A stretch of 60,740 nucleotides of DNA from JAWLBY01 sp041687455 (lineage in GTDB: Bacteria; Pseudomonadota; Gammaproteobacteria; Xanthomonadales; Xanthomonadaceae). A model generated the notes under the pieces. It had not been told where the DNA came from, made no database searches, and saw nothing but the letters and a program-made list of their open reading frames with translations. The stretch is taken from the NCBI GenBank assembly GCA_041687455.1, contig JAWLBY010000023.1:1-60740 (forward strand), read 5' to 3'. Numbering within the stretch: position 1 is the first letter of the stretch; the number at the start of each line of letters is the position of its first letter. Positions 44,382 through 52,790 of the stretch are shown here, in pieces. The position numbers and the translations under genes were made by a program.

Positions 44382-46055
44382 CTACAGCTCGCGCTGCAGC
44401 AGGTGATCGGATTCGTGGTAGCCGTGGCAGGCGATACAGCCGGACTGCAGCCGATCGCGCCCGCCCTGTTCGCCGGCGTGGCACTGACGGCAGTTGGCGA
44501 TGTCGGGCAGCAGCAGATCGCTGCTGGCCTCGGATGTTTCGGCCGCATGGCAATCCGCGCATGCCATCGTCGTGTGCTTGCGATGGGTGAAGTGCGACTT
44601 CGGGAACCAGGTGCCGGCGACCCGGACCGGCGCGACCTTCCACGGCTCCTCGATGCTCGGTCCCGGGCCGGTCGCGTGGCAGACCGAGCAGGTGCCGCCG
44701 TTGAACAGTCGCTCGCCGACCTGGCGCGACTTGTCGCGTGCCCAGGTCAACGCCAGTTGGCGCTCTTCGGTGGTGACGGTCTGGCCCGGCCGACGGCGCG
44801 TGCGCAGCGCCTGCGGTGCGGTCTCCTCGGCGACCTGGCCTTCCAGCGCACGGCGGGCATAGAACTCGTCGAGCATGTGGAAGATCTCGCTGATCCGGCC
44901 GTGCGGCACCTCACGCTGCGGGTCGGTGATGTCGAAGGTCAGCCGGTGGCAGCTCTGGCACATCGACTCGAACTCGACCGGCTGCATCCTTGCGCCGCCC
45001 GGCTGCGGACGATGGCAGTCGGCGCAAGCCAGCGTGCGGTCGCCATCGGGCGCCTGAATACCGGCCGGATCGAGATGCAGCTCGTGCGGGAACTTCAGGC
45101 CCGAGCGTTCCTGCAGGCCCGCGCTCAGTTCGACACGCTGCGGTGCGAATCGATCTTCGGCGTCCCACGCCGGCAACGCGACCTTGAACTCCGGGTGTGC
45201 GGTGCCGAAATCGCCGATATCGTCCAGCGTACTGGCGCCGCCGCTGGCACCGGCCAGACCCACGTGACAGTCGGCGCACAGCGCCTGGTCCTCGCGGACC
45301 AGTCCGCCATTGCCGTTGTGGTCGCGATGGCAATGTGCGCAGCGCGCCTCACCGAGTTCCGGCAGGTTGAACGTGACCGGGTCGGCGTGCGCCGGGGTGT
45401 CCTTGTGGCAGGTCTGGCAGTCCTTGTCCTTGACCCAACGGAAGCCTTCGCTGTGGCACTGGTTGCAGTCGCTGCCGAAGAAGTGGTGTGCCGAATCGAG
45501 TTCGCCGGCCTGCCAGGCATCACGCGACGGCAGCGGCGTGCTCAGCAGCAGCTCGGACAGATCGCGTGAATAGTGCGCGCCGAGCGGCAGCAGCAGGCCG
45601 AACAACAGCGTGCCGACCAGCAGCAGCCAGGCCGCCGCACGCTTGCCGAGCCGGGTTTCCGCAAGGCTCGTCGGCACCCGCTTGCGGGCGGCGCGGGCGG
45701 CCAGCTCGGAAGCATCGATCGTGCTGATCTCGACCGCTGCGTCGTAGTCTTCCGGCGGATCGAGCAGGGCGATCCGGGTGGAACCGATCTCGATCTGCGC
45801 CCCAGCCGCGAGCGTCGCCTGCTGCACGATGTTGCCGTCGACCCGCACACCGGCATCGATCAGCGATTCGAGCCGATACCGGCCGCGGCCGACCGACGTG
45901 ATCCGCGCATGTTCGAGGGCGGCGCGCATGTCGCTGAGAAACACGGCCTGGCTGGCGCCACGACCGATCGTCAGCGCGTCGCCGAAGTGGATGTCGTCCT
46001 CGTAGGCGACCTGGCCTTTGCCCTTGCGATGTACCTGTCGAATGAGCCAGCGCAT
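44382..46055 (-). CDS. FHA-like domain, membrane helix and decahaem cytochrome c (gene C)
   Basis: 557 residues. Residues ~22-98 resemble a forkhead-associated domain: LTIGRG at 28-33, EHARI at 48-52, VRVDG at 70-74 and LAAGAQIEIGSTRIALL at the end. The serine that contacts phosphothreonine (usually in 'SRxH') is replaced by Leu/Glu, so binding may be altered. One membrane helix (~141-160, AAWLLLVGTLLFGLLLPLGA) then leads to a periplasmic part with ten CXXCH sites: CNQCH, CQTCH, CAHCH, CADCH, CADCH, CQSCH, CSVCH, CADCH, CRQCH and CIACH. The N-terminus has no signal peptide, so FHA is cytoplasmic and haems are periplasmic. It begins 11 bp after gene B and could pass electrons from the membrane to the periplasm. 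Confidence 0.85.
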   Translation of the reverse strand: MRWLIRQVHRKGKGQVAYEDDIHFGDALTIGRGASQAVFLSDMRAALEHARITSVGRGRYRLESLIDAGVRVDGNIVQQATLAAGAQIEIGSTRIALLDPPEDYDAAVEISTIDASELAARAARKRVPTSLAETRLGKRAAAWLLLVGTLLFGLLLPLGAHYSRDLSELLLSTPLPSRDAWQAGELDSAHHFFGSDCNQCHSEGFRWVKDKDCQTCHKDTPAHADPVTFNLPELGEARCAHCHRDHNGNGGLVREDQALCADCHVGLAGASGGASTLDDIGDFGTAHPEFKVALPAWDAEDRFAPQRVELSAGLQERSGLKFPHELHLDPAGIQAPDGDRTLACADCHRPQPGGARMQPVEFESMCQSCHRLTFDITDPQREVPHGRISEIFHMLDEFYARRALEGQVAEETAPQALRTRRRPGQTVTTEERQLALTWARDKSRQVGERLFNGGTCSVCHATGPGPSIEEPWKVAPVRVAGTWFPKSHFTHRKHTTMACADCHAAETSEASSDLLLPDIANCRQCHAGEQGGRDRLQSGCIACHGYHESDHLLQREL

Positions 46056-46066
46056 CGTGACCTACC

Positions 46067-46966
46067 TCACCAATAGAACAGGACGGAGACGATGTGCGCT
46101 GTCAGTGCCCCCAACAGCCCGATCGACAACGGAACGTGCACGTAGAGCCATATCTCCATCAGTGCCTGCAACTGGATGTCGCGCGCGACCCGGGTCGCCA
46201 GCGTCTTCTTGCGGGTCAGCAGGTCGATCAGCTTGCGCAGCGAATCGGCCTGCTTGTCGGTCGAGGTTTCCGCGGACAGGAAGTCGACCATCGCGATCAT
46301 CGTCCGTGCCTCGCCCTTCGTCTTTGCTGCCTTGTCACGCGCGTCGGCCGCTTCGCGGATGCTGGCGAGGGCAGCGTCGGAATCGTCGCGTGCAGTGAGC
46401 TGAGCCCAGGCACCGCCGCCGAGTCGCGTGCGTTCGATCGATTTCAGCACAGCGTTGTGGATCTTCGGATCGACCGCATCGGCCAGCGCCAGCGCGTTCT
46501 GGTCGAGATCGGCGATTTCCTCGAGCATTGCCTCGCGGGTCGCGTTGTCGCGGTTGCGCGTCATCAGCGTCGGGTAGCGCAGGTAGGCGTAGACACCGAA
46601 GAAGCCGGAGAAGATCACCAGCAGCATCAGCACAAGTGCCAGCGTGTGGATGTTCCAGCCGAGCTGGAAGCCGCTGTGCAGCAGTGCGATCAGGATAAGG
46701 CTGGTGCCGAGGTAGACGTGGGCCGACAGCCAGCCGCGGATGCTGCCGGTGCCGCGGCCGTACCTGCGCTTGCGCACGCCGAACCAGGTAAGCCAGATGA
46801 TCAGCAGTGCGCCGATCGTGCCGAGCGTGTAGCCGAGCCAGGTGCCGCCGTTGGCCGGAGCGCCGACCGGCTCATGGGCGAAGTAGGCCACCAGTGAAAC
46901 CAGCGCCAACGCGAGCGCGGCCCACAGATAGCGGTATCGCGCGTGATTGAGGAATGATCCGTGCAT
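46067..46966 (-). CDS. Probable dihaem cytochrome b-like membrane protein (gene B)
   Basis: 299 residues, five predicted membrane helices: ~12-30, ~43-63, ~81-100, ~107-128 and ~272-297, with a long charged segment (~133-265, rich in helix-formers) between the last two. H83 and H97 are 14 apart in helix 3; H277 and H291 are also 14 apart in helix 5. That is the bis-histidine spacing by which cytochrome b holds two haems in a four-helix bundle. I know of no named family for it, so the haem assignment is an inference from spacing. It follows the oxidoreductase gene by 213 bp and precedes the FHA cytochrome by 11 bp. Confidence 0.65.
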   Translation of the reverse strand: MHGSFLNHARYRYLWAALALALVSLVAYFAHEPVGAPANGGTWLGYTLGTIGALLIIWLTWFGVRKRRYGRGTGSIRGWLSAHVYLGTSLILIALLHSGFQLGWNIHTLALVLMLLVIFSGFFGVYAYLRYPTLMTRNRDNATREAMLEEIADLDQNALALADAVDPKIHNAVLKSIERTRLGGGAWAQLTARDDSDAALASIREAADARDKAAKTKGEARTMIAMVDFLSAETSTDKQADSLRKLIDLLTRKKTLATRVARDIQLQALMEIWLYVHVPLSIGLLGALTAHIVSVLFYW

Positions 46967-46985
46967 GAGAGGCCGAGATTTCGAA

Positions 46986-47177
46986 ATTGGGGAATCGGGA
47001 ATCGGGATTCGTTACAGCGGGCCACGAGCCGCCCGGCGGCCGAGCAGTGTTCGTCGCACGCTCAAACAGGCCTGTGCTTTCGACATCCGTTTCCCTCCCC
47101 GATCAACTTGATGTGCGCACGCCCGTCAGGTCTTGCCGGCTCGTGCAAATCCCGAATCCCCCGATCCCCAATCCCGG
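46986..47177. repeat. GGGATTCGGG-type repeat pair between genes A and B
   Basis: TTGGGGAATCGGGAATCGGG begins at about 46987 and the inverted form (CCCGATCCCCAATCCCGG at the end) ends at about 47177. It fills almost all of the 213-bp gap. The same type of pair lies at 25115-25227. It could form a long imperfect stem in the mRNA between A and B. Confidence 0.75.
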
Positions 47178-47179
47178 CT

Positions 47180-49579
47180 TCACCGGGACTGCGCGTACGC
47201 GACCAGTTCTTCCGGTGAAATGCGCAGCGCCGCGCCGGTCGGGCACGAACGCACACAGGCCGGCCCGCCGGACACGTCGCGACACATGTCGCACTTGACC
47301 GCTTTTTTCTCGCTCGGCTTGGCGCCTTTGGCATACGGGGCTTCGCCGGGGCCGGGACCGGCGCCGAACATCAGCCACGACAGCAGTCCGGGCTTGCTGT
47401 CCTTCTTGCCGGCCATGTGGATCACGCCGTACGGGCAATTGCGTTCGCAGTTGCCGCAGCCGATGCAGTTGTCGGCAATGTAGACTTCGCCGCTCTGGGT
47501 GCGATGGATCGCATCCGGCGGACAGTCCTTCATGCAATGCGGGTGTTCGCAGTGGCGGCACGAGGTTGGCACGTGTACCGATGCGAAGGTCGGGCCTGCC
47601 TCGCGGTCCAGTCGCGAGGTGCCGCCGTGGGTCTCGGCACAGGCCTTCTCGCAGTTGTCACAGCGAACGCACAGCGATTCATCGATCAGCAGGACGTCGG
47701 TCGCTTCACCGATTCCCTGCTGCATCAGGAACGAAATGATGTCGACGCCGCTGCCTGCGGACTGGATTGCGAGGTTGGCGGCCGCGCGCTGGCGGTATTC
47801 CTGCTGCAAGGTCAGTCGCAATTGCGGGTCGCGGGCCAGCAGTCGTTTGAATGCGTCGGCACCGAGCCGGATCGTCTCGGTCGTGACCGCGGCCCGCGCG
47901 GTGGCCGAACGTTTCGAATCGCCGAGCAGCGCCATCTCGCCGACGTAGTTGCCGGCCGGCACGTAGGACAGCACGATCTCGCGGCCGCCGATGTTGCGCG
48001 AAATGGTCAGCGAGCCGACCCGGACCAGGTGCAGCGAATCGCCGACATCGCCTTCGGTGAACAGGACTTCGTCCGCCTGGAACTTGCAGATCTGCGCATC
48101 GGCAACGATGTCGGCCAGTTCCTCGGCGGTCGAGCGCGGCGCAAAGCGCTGCTGGATCGCACGGGTGATGAACACCAGGTCGATCTCGCGCCGGACCGCG
48201 GCGACCGAGTTGATCAGCCGGTTCATCGAACGCCGCGGCGTCTCGACCAGCACGCAGCCCGGGCCGGCATACACGCTCGCCGAGCGACGACGGCCGGAAA
48301 TCAGGCTCATCTCGCCGAAGAATTCGCCCTTCTTCAGTGTGATCCGCTGCCCGGTCTGCGGGTTGATCTCGACTTCGACGGTGCCATCGACGATGCAGTA
48401 GAAACTGTTCGTGTAGTCGTTGCGGGCGAACACCGATGCGCCCGGCGCCGGCGTGCGGATATCCGAGTCGAGCATGAACTCGCGCAACTGCAGCGGCGTG
48501 ATGTGCGACAGCAGCCGGACGTTGTCCTGCACCTTCGCGAGCGCCGCCTCGACCGTCGTGAAGCCGGCCATCGACTTGAACTTGTCGCGCAGCAGCGGCT
48601 CGTCGGCCGGCTCGACCTTCTCGCCGAGGATGTACTCGATGACCTCGAAGCCCTGGTTCATCGCCTGCTTGATCAGCGGGTATCCGCCGAGTGCACCGAC
48701 GATGTAGAGGCCCTTCACGTTCGACTCGTACTGCGGACTGATCGCCGGCACCGCGGCCGGGTCCTTGCTCGGGAACTCGACGCCGCAGCCTTCGACGAAG
48801 CCGCGCGGCGCGGTCGCGCCAAGGCGCGCGATCACCCGGTCGCAAAGGATCTGCGCGCGGCCCTTCGGCGTCGACAACACCATCCGACCGGGCTTGCGGC
48901 CGACCGTCAGTGCATCGACCTTCTCCGGCCCGGCGTTGTAGTAGCACTGGATCCGGCCGTCGTCGATCGCCTTCAGGATCGCGTCGAGATTGCCCTGCTT
49001 GGCGCGGGCGAACTCGTCGCGACGGTTGATGATGATGACTTCGTTCTGCTTCGACAGCGCGATCGCGTTCTCGATCGCCGCATCACCGGCGCCGACCACG
49101 ACGATCGTCTCGCCGACGTACTCGTCGGGATCATCCAGTTGGTACTGCACGAACGGCAGGTCTTCGCCGGGCACGCCGAGCTTGCGCAGGTTGCCCTGCA
49201 GGCCGATGCCGAGCACGACGTTGTCGGCTTCGATCACGCCGCCGGCCAGCTTCAGCACGAAGTGGCCGCCGTCGGTGCGGGTGATCGACTTGACCTCGGC
49301 GCCGTGGCGGACGTTGACCTTCAGCGATTCGACGCCCTTATCCCAGGCATCGAGGATCGCCTCGCGGCTGCTGGCCTTGAACGGCAGGGGCGAGCGCAAC
49401 GGCAGGATGCCGGGCTCGTCCATGACGTGCTTGCCCTTCTGATAGCGGTAGATCGTGTTCGACAGATGCGGCTCGGCCTCGAGCAGCACATGCGAGATGC
49501 CCCGTTCGGCCGCGCGTGCCGCCGCCGACAGGCCGCCCGGGCCCGAGCCGACGATCGCTACCCGAAATCGCTCCGTCAT
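47180..49579 (-). CDS. FAD/NAD(P) oxidoreductase fused to two cNMP-binding domains and ferredoxin (gene A)
   Basis: 799 residues from ATG 49579 behind GGGGGT. Order: FAD fold (1-~155; GSGPGG at 11-16), NAD(P) fold (~156-320; GAGDAA at 163-168) of thioredoxin reductase/YpdA type; cyclic-nucleotide-binding domain 1 (~360-475; FGEMSL at 421-426 and RRRSAS at ~430-435); domain 2 (~485-600; GEMALL from 547, KRSATA); and a ferredoxin module with sixteen cysteines in four groups: C637/640/643/647, C674/677/682/686, C705/708/711/715 and C763/766/775/779, as in DMSO-reductase B-type proteins. Both cNMP domains keep Glu and Arg of the phosphate cassette. No active-site CxxC of thioredoxin reductases is seen. 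It is cytoplasmic and would pass NAD(P)H electrons to Fe-S clusters. First gene of the block. Confidence 0.88.
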   Translation of the reverse strand: MTERFRVAIVGSGPGGLSAAARAAERGISHVLLEAEPHLSNTIYRYQKGKHVMDEPGILPLRSPLPFKASSREAILDAWDKGVESLKVNVRHGAEVKSITRTDGGHFVLKLAGGVIEADNVVLGIGLQGNLRKLGVPGEDLPFVQYQLDDPDEYVGETIVVVGAGDAAIENAIALSKQNEVIIINRRDEFARAKQGNLDAILKAIDDGRIQCYYNAGPEKVDALTVGRKPGRMVLSTPKGRAQILCDRVIARLGATAPRGFVEGCGVEFPSKDPAAVPAISPQYESNVKGLYIVGALGGYPLIKQAMNQGFEVIEYILGEKVEPADEPLLRDKFKSMAGFTTVEAALAKVQDNVRLLSHITPLQLREFMLDSDIRTPAPGASVFARNDYTNSFYCIVDGTVEVEINPQTGQRITLKKGEFFGEMSLISGRRRSASVYAGPGCVLVETPRRSMNRLINSVAAVRREIDLVFITRAIQQRFAPRSTAEELADIVADAQICKFQADEVLFTEGDVGDSLHLVRVGSLTISRNIGGREIVLSYVPAGNYVGEMALLGDSKRSATARAAVTTETIRLGADAFKRLLARDPQLRLTLQQEYRQRAAANLAIQSAGSGVDIISFLMQQGIGEATDVLLIDESLCVRCDNCEKACAETHGGTSRLDREAGPTFASVHVPTSCRHCEHPHCMKDCPPDAIHRTQSGEVYIADNCIGCGNCERNCPYGVIHMAGKKDSKPGLLSWLMFGAGPGPGEAPYAKGAKPSEKKAVKCDMCRDVSGGPACVRSCPTGAALRISPEELVAYAQSR

Positions 49580-49608
49580 CTGTGACCCCCAACACTCTCC
49601 CGCGCCGG

Positions 49609-49614
49609 ATCATA
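49609..49614 (-). promoter_or_regulatory. Possible -10 element of the A-F block
   Basis: TATGAT on the minus strand, about 30 bp before the ATG at 49579. A good -35 is not visible, so it may need an activator. Low confidence. Confidence 0.3.
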
Positions 49615-49682
49615 GCAGCGCCATCCGTTTGCGGGTGAGTCCGCTTCTCGATTGGCATCGGCCCGCGGAGCCGGTCCGCAAC

Positions 49683-49712
49683 CTGACAGTGTTCGTCGGC
49701 GGCCGCTAAGCT
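49683..49712 (+). promoter_or_regulatory. Candidate sigma-70 promoter for the PilZ-ispG genes
   Basis: CTGACA (49683-49688), 18 bp, TAAGCT (49707-49712). Transcription would begin near 49719, which rules out a start codon at 49713 and supports the ATG at 49752. Confidence 0.45.
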
Positions 49713-49751
49713 ATGCGCCTGCACAACGGCCGGCGCGCCGTCAGGGTGAGC

Positions 49752-51413
49752 ATGAATCAGGCGTACCGCCAACTGGGCGAGGGGCTACCGGAACGCCGGT
49801 CGGCCGCTGGGCTCGAGATCCCGATCGATCCGAAACGGCTGGGGCCGTGGATCGACGCATTGCCGCGTGCGAATCCGGCGTCGACTCGCAGCCAGCTTGG
49901 CGATGCGATGGCTGCGATGAACCAGGTCCGCCTCGAACGCGGGCAGCGGCTGACCGCGCTCGAATTGCTGCGGCCGGTGGCGCTCGAGACGTCGAATGCG
50001 CTCGGCCGTCGGTTGCACGGTCTCACGTTGCCGCTGTCGCCAGGCAAGGCGCGCGAGATGGAGCAGTTGATCGAGTTCGACCGGCTGCTGGCCGACGGCT
50101 ACCGGATCGCGGTGCTCGAATTGTGCGCGCCGTCGGGCTCGCTGCCGCTGCTGCGCGGCGGTGCGGTCGCTCAGGCGATCGAGCGGGCGCTGTACCACTG
50201 CTCCCGCTGCATGCTGCACGCCTACGCAATTTATCAGGCGCCGCCGGCGGGCAGTTGGGCGGTACTGCACGCATTGTTCGCCTTCGCGCGTTCGCATCGC
50301 CTCGATGGCAAGCCGGTCGACGAGCCGGCCGAGCAGGGCGTCGCGACGATCGGCCAGTCGTACGGCCAGGCTCTGCTGCTGGCGTTGTCGAACCCGTACC
50401 GCTTCAACCAGCGCGAGCAGCAGGAGCTGTGGACGCTGTGCCGCGACCTGTCGCTGCTGCTGAAGCTCGTCCCGGTCCGGCCTGCGAACGACGGCTTCGC
50501 GATTCCACTCGACCGCGACGAAGGCCCGGGCTATATCCCCGAAGAGCGTGCCGATGACAGCGGCGAGCAGCTCTGGCTCGATCTGTCGGCGCTGCGGAAC
50601 CTGCTCGAACAGCCACTCGCGCAGGTACACAGCGGTCCGGTGCGCTTGCGGCTCGGAAGCAGGACGCTGGATTCCAATGCCGAGCTGCTGCGCCGGCTGC
50701 GCGGCGGCTGGGGCAGTGCGGCCACCCGTGGACACCAGCGTCTCGGTGCGGTGCACCGGCTCGAGACCGTGTTCGGGCTCACCGCGCTGCATTTCCACCT
50801 GGCCGGCGAGGATTTCGACAGTTTCCTGCGCCGGACCGGTTCGCCGGTGAGCCTGCGCGAGCGCGAGCGGCACGACTGGACGCACACCACGGTCGATCCG
50901 ACCCGGGTGCCGGTGCTGCAGGCCGACGTGCTGGACCAGAGTCTCGGTGGCTACCGCATCCGATGGCCGGCCGACCAGTCGGTCAAGGCGCGGGTCGGCG
51001 AGCTGGTCGGTCTCAGCGCCGGCGACGACGGCGGTCAGCGCCAGTGGATGCTCGGCGCGATCCGCTGGTTGCGGCATGCCGGCGACGGTTCGGTCGACGC
51101 CGGGATCGAGCTGCTGGCGCGCCGGGCAAGAGCCGTTGCGGTGCGCAGCCTCGACGCGCCGGCCGACGGCAAGCCGCGGCTGCGCGCAATCCAGTTCGAA
51201 CCGGTCCGCGACGGCACGCCGCAGACGCTGCGGCTGGCGGTGCCGACCGTGCTGGAGACGATCGGCGGCGATGTCGAGATCGTCCGGACCGCAGAGCAGG
51301 TCGAAATCGAAGTCGGTGAGTCGATGAACGAGCAATGCCGCAACACCCGGGTCGTCGAGAATGCCGGCGACTACCTGCTGGTCGTCGCCGAGCGCGCCGG
51401 GGGCGGCCGATGA
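49752..51413 (+). CDS. PilZ domain-containing protein
   Basis: 553 residues from ATG 49752 (AGGGTGAGC just upstream). Residues ~1-360 are mostly helical with no match I can name. A PilZ-like barrel is suggested near ~370-480: VLDQSLGGYRIRWPADQSV followed by VGELVGLS and QWMLGAIRWLRHAGDGSVD, where the D-x-S-x-x-G motif of c-di-GMP receptors is D-Q-S-L-G-G. The stop overlaps the ispG start (ATGA). In Xanthomonadales a long uncharacterised protein of this kind sits at the same position before ispG. c-di-GMP binding is inferred, not shown; the usual N-terminal RxxxR was not clearly found. Confidence 0.65.
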   Translation: MNQAYRQLGEGLPERRSAAGLEIPIDPKRLGPWIDALPRANPASTRSQLGDAMAAMNQVRLERGQRLTALELLRPVALETSNALGRRLHGLTLPLSPGKAREMEQLIEFDRLLADGYRIAVLELCAPSGSLPLLRGGAVAQAIERALYHCSRCMLHAYAIYQAPPAGSWAVLHALFAFARSHRLDGKPVDEPAEQGVATIGQSYGQALLLALSNPYRFNQREQQELWTLCRDLSLLLKLVPVRPANDGFAIPLDRDEGPGYIPEERADDSGEQLWLDLSALRNLLEQPLAQVHSGPVRLRLGSRTLDSNAELLRRLRGGWGSAATRGHQRLGAVHRLETVFGLTALHFHLAGEDFDSFLRRTGSPVSLRERERHDWTHTTVDPTRVPVLQADVLDQSLGGYRIRWPADQSVKARVGELVGLSAGDDGGQRQWMLGAIRWLRHAGDGSVDAGIELLARRARAVAVRSLDAPADGKPRLRAIQFEPVRDGTPQTLRLAVPTVLETIGGDVEIVRTAEQVEIEVGESMNEQCRNTRVVENAGDYLLVVAERAGGGR

Positions 51414-52657
51414 GCGCGCCGCTGTCGTGCGGACCGGCCGGGCGGCGCGTCAGCGTGCCGGTGCGCGTCGCCGGCGTGACGATAGGTGGCGATGCGCCGG
51501 TCGTCGTGCAGTCGATGACCAACACCGACACCGCCGACGTCGCGGCCACCGCACGGCAGGTCGCCGAACTGGCACGGGCTGGCTCCGAGCTGGTCCGGAT
51601 TACGGTCAACACGGCGGACGCGGCCGCGGCGGTGCCGAGAATTCGCGAGCGGCTCGATGCGATGGCCTGCTCGGTGCCGCTGATCGGTGACTTCCACTAC
51701 AACGGCCACCAGTTGCTGCGCGGCGAGCCGGCCTGCGCCGAAGCGCTGGCCAAGTACCGGATCAACCCGGGCAATGTAGGCTTCGGCAGGAAGCGCGACA
51801 GCCAGTTCGCCGAGCTGATCGAGCTGGCGCTGCGCTACGAAAAACCGGTCCGCATCGGCGTCAACTGGGGCTCGCTCGATCAGGCGCTGGCGCAGCAGTT
51901 GATGGACGAGAACCATCGGCGGGCCGAGCCATGGGATGCCGCGGCGGTCATGCGTGAGGCGCTGGTCCGCTCGGCGATCGATTCGGCAGCCCGTGCGGTC
52001 GATCTCGGCCTGCCGGCCGACCACATCGTCCTGTCGGCCAAGGTCAGCGGCGTGCAGGAGCTGATCGCGGTCTATCGGGAACTGGCACGGCGCAGCCACC
52101 AGCCGCTGCACCTCGGGCTGACCGAGGCCGGCATGGGCAGCAAGGGCATCGTCGCGTCGACCGCGGCGCTGGCGGTGCTGCTGCAGGAAGGCATCGGCGA
52201 CACCATCCGGATTTCGCTGACGCCGGAACCGGGCGGTGCGCGAACGCAGGAAGTCGTCGTCGCACAGGAACTGCTGCAGACGATGGGCCTGCGCGCGTTC
52301 ACGCCGCTGGTCACCGCCTGTCCCGGCTGCGGCCGAACGACCAGCAGTTTCTTCCAGGAACTGGCCAAGACCGTGCAGGACCACGTCCGCGCGAAGATGC
52401 CGGAGTGGCGGATCAGCCATCCCGGCGCCGAGAACCTGACGCTGGCCGTGATGGGCTGCGTCGTCAACGGGCCGGGCGAGAGCAAGCATGCCGACATCGG
52501 CATTTCGCTGCCCGGCACCGGCGAAGCGCCCGCAGCGCCGGTGTTCATCGACGGCCAGAAGGCGATCACGCTGCGCGGCGACAACATCGCCCGCGAATTC
52601 GTGGACCTGATCGACGACTACGTCGAGCGGCGCTACGGCGGGCCGACCGCGGCCTGA
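51410..52657 (+). CDS. ispG: (E)-4-hydroxy-3-methylbut-2-enyl-diphosphate synthase
   Basis: 415 residues from ATG 51410. It overlaps the PilZ gene by 4 bp. The TIM barrel start is VVQSMTNTDTADVAATARQV; KYRINPGNVGF and RIGVNWGSLD are conserved; the C-terminal [4Fe-4S] motifs are TACPGCGRT (~301-309) and MGCVVNGPGESKHADIG (~345-361). It performs the penultimate step of the MEP isoprenoid pathway with reduced ferredoxin or flavodoxin. No other MEP gene is in the window. Confidence 0.96.
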   Translation: MSAPLSCGPAGRRVSVPVRVAGVTIGGDAPVVVQSMTNTDTADVAATARQVAELARAGSELVRITVNTADAAAAVPRIRERLDAMACSVPLIGDFHYNGHQLLRGEPACAEALAKYRINPGNVGFGRKRDSQFAELIELALRYEKPVRIGVNWGSLDQALAQQLMDENHRRAEPWDAAAVMREALVRSAIDSAARAVDLGLPADHIVLSAKVSGVQELIAVYRELARRSHQPLHLGLTEAGMGSKGIVASTAALAVLLQEGIGDTIRISLTPEPGGARTQEVVVAQELLQTMGLRAFTPLVTACPGCGRTTSSFFQELAKTVQDHVRAKMPEWRISHPGAENLTLAVMGCVVNGPGESKHADIGISLPGTGEAPAAPVFIDGQKAITLRGDNIAREFVDLIDDYVERRYGGPTAA

Positions 52658-52790
52658 ACCACCGAGCGGGCCTCGACCCGACGGTCACCCGCGCCGGGGC
52701 GGCCGACAGACGCGCGGCGGCCCGGCCTGCGGTGGGTCGATCCATGCGGCCGGCTGCTGCTCAGCGCGTGACGAACCGGCGACGCGGTGC

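Noticed and set aside
40425..44406. Long open frames on the plus strand opposite genes E and D
   Set aside because: They mirror the codon bias of the minus-strand genes, have Arg/Val/Asp-rich composition and no motifs; the minus-strand readings have signal peptides, lipobox and beta strands.
47417..49585. Long plus-strand frame opposite gene A
   Set aside because: Shadow of the oxidoreductase gene; all FAD, cNMP and Fe-S motifs are on the minus strand.
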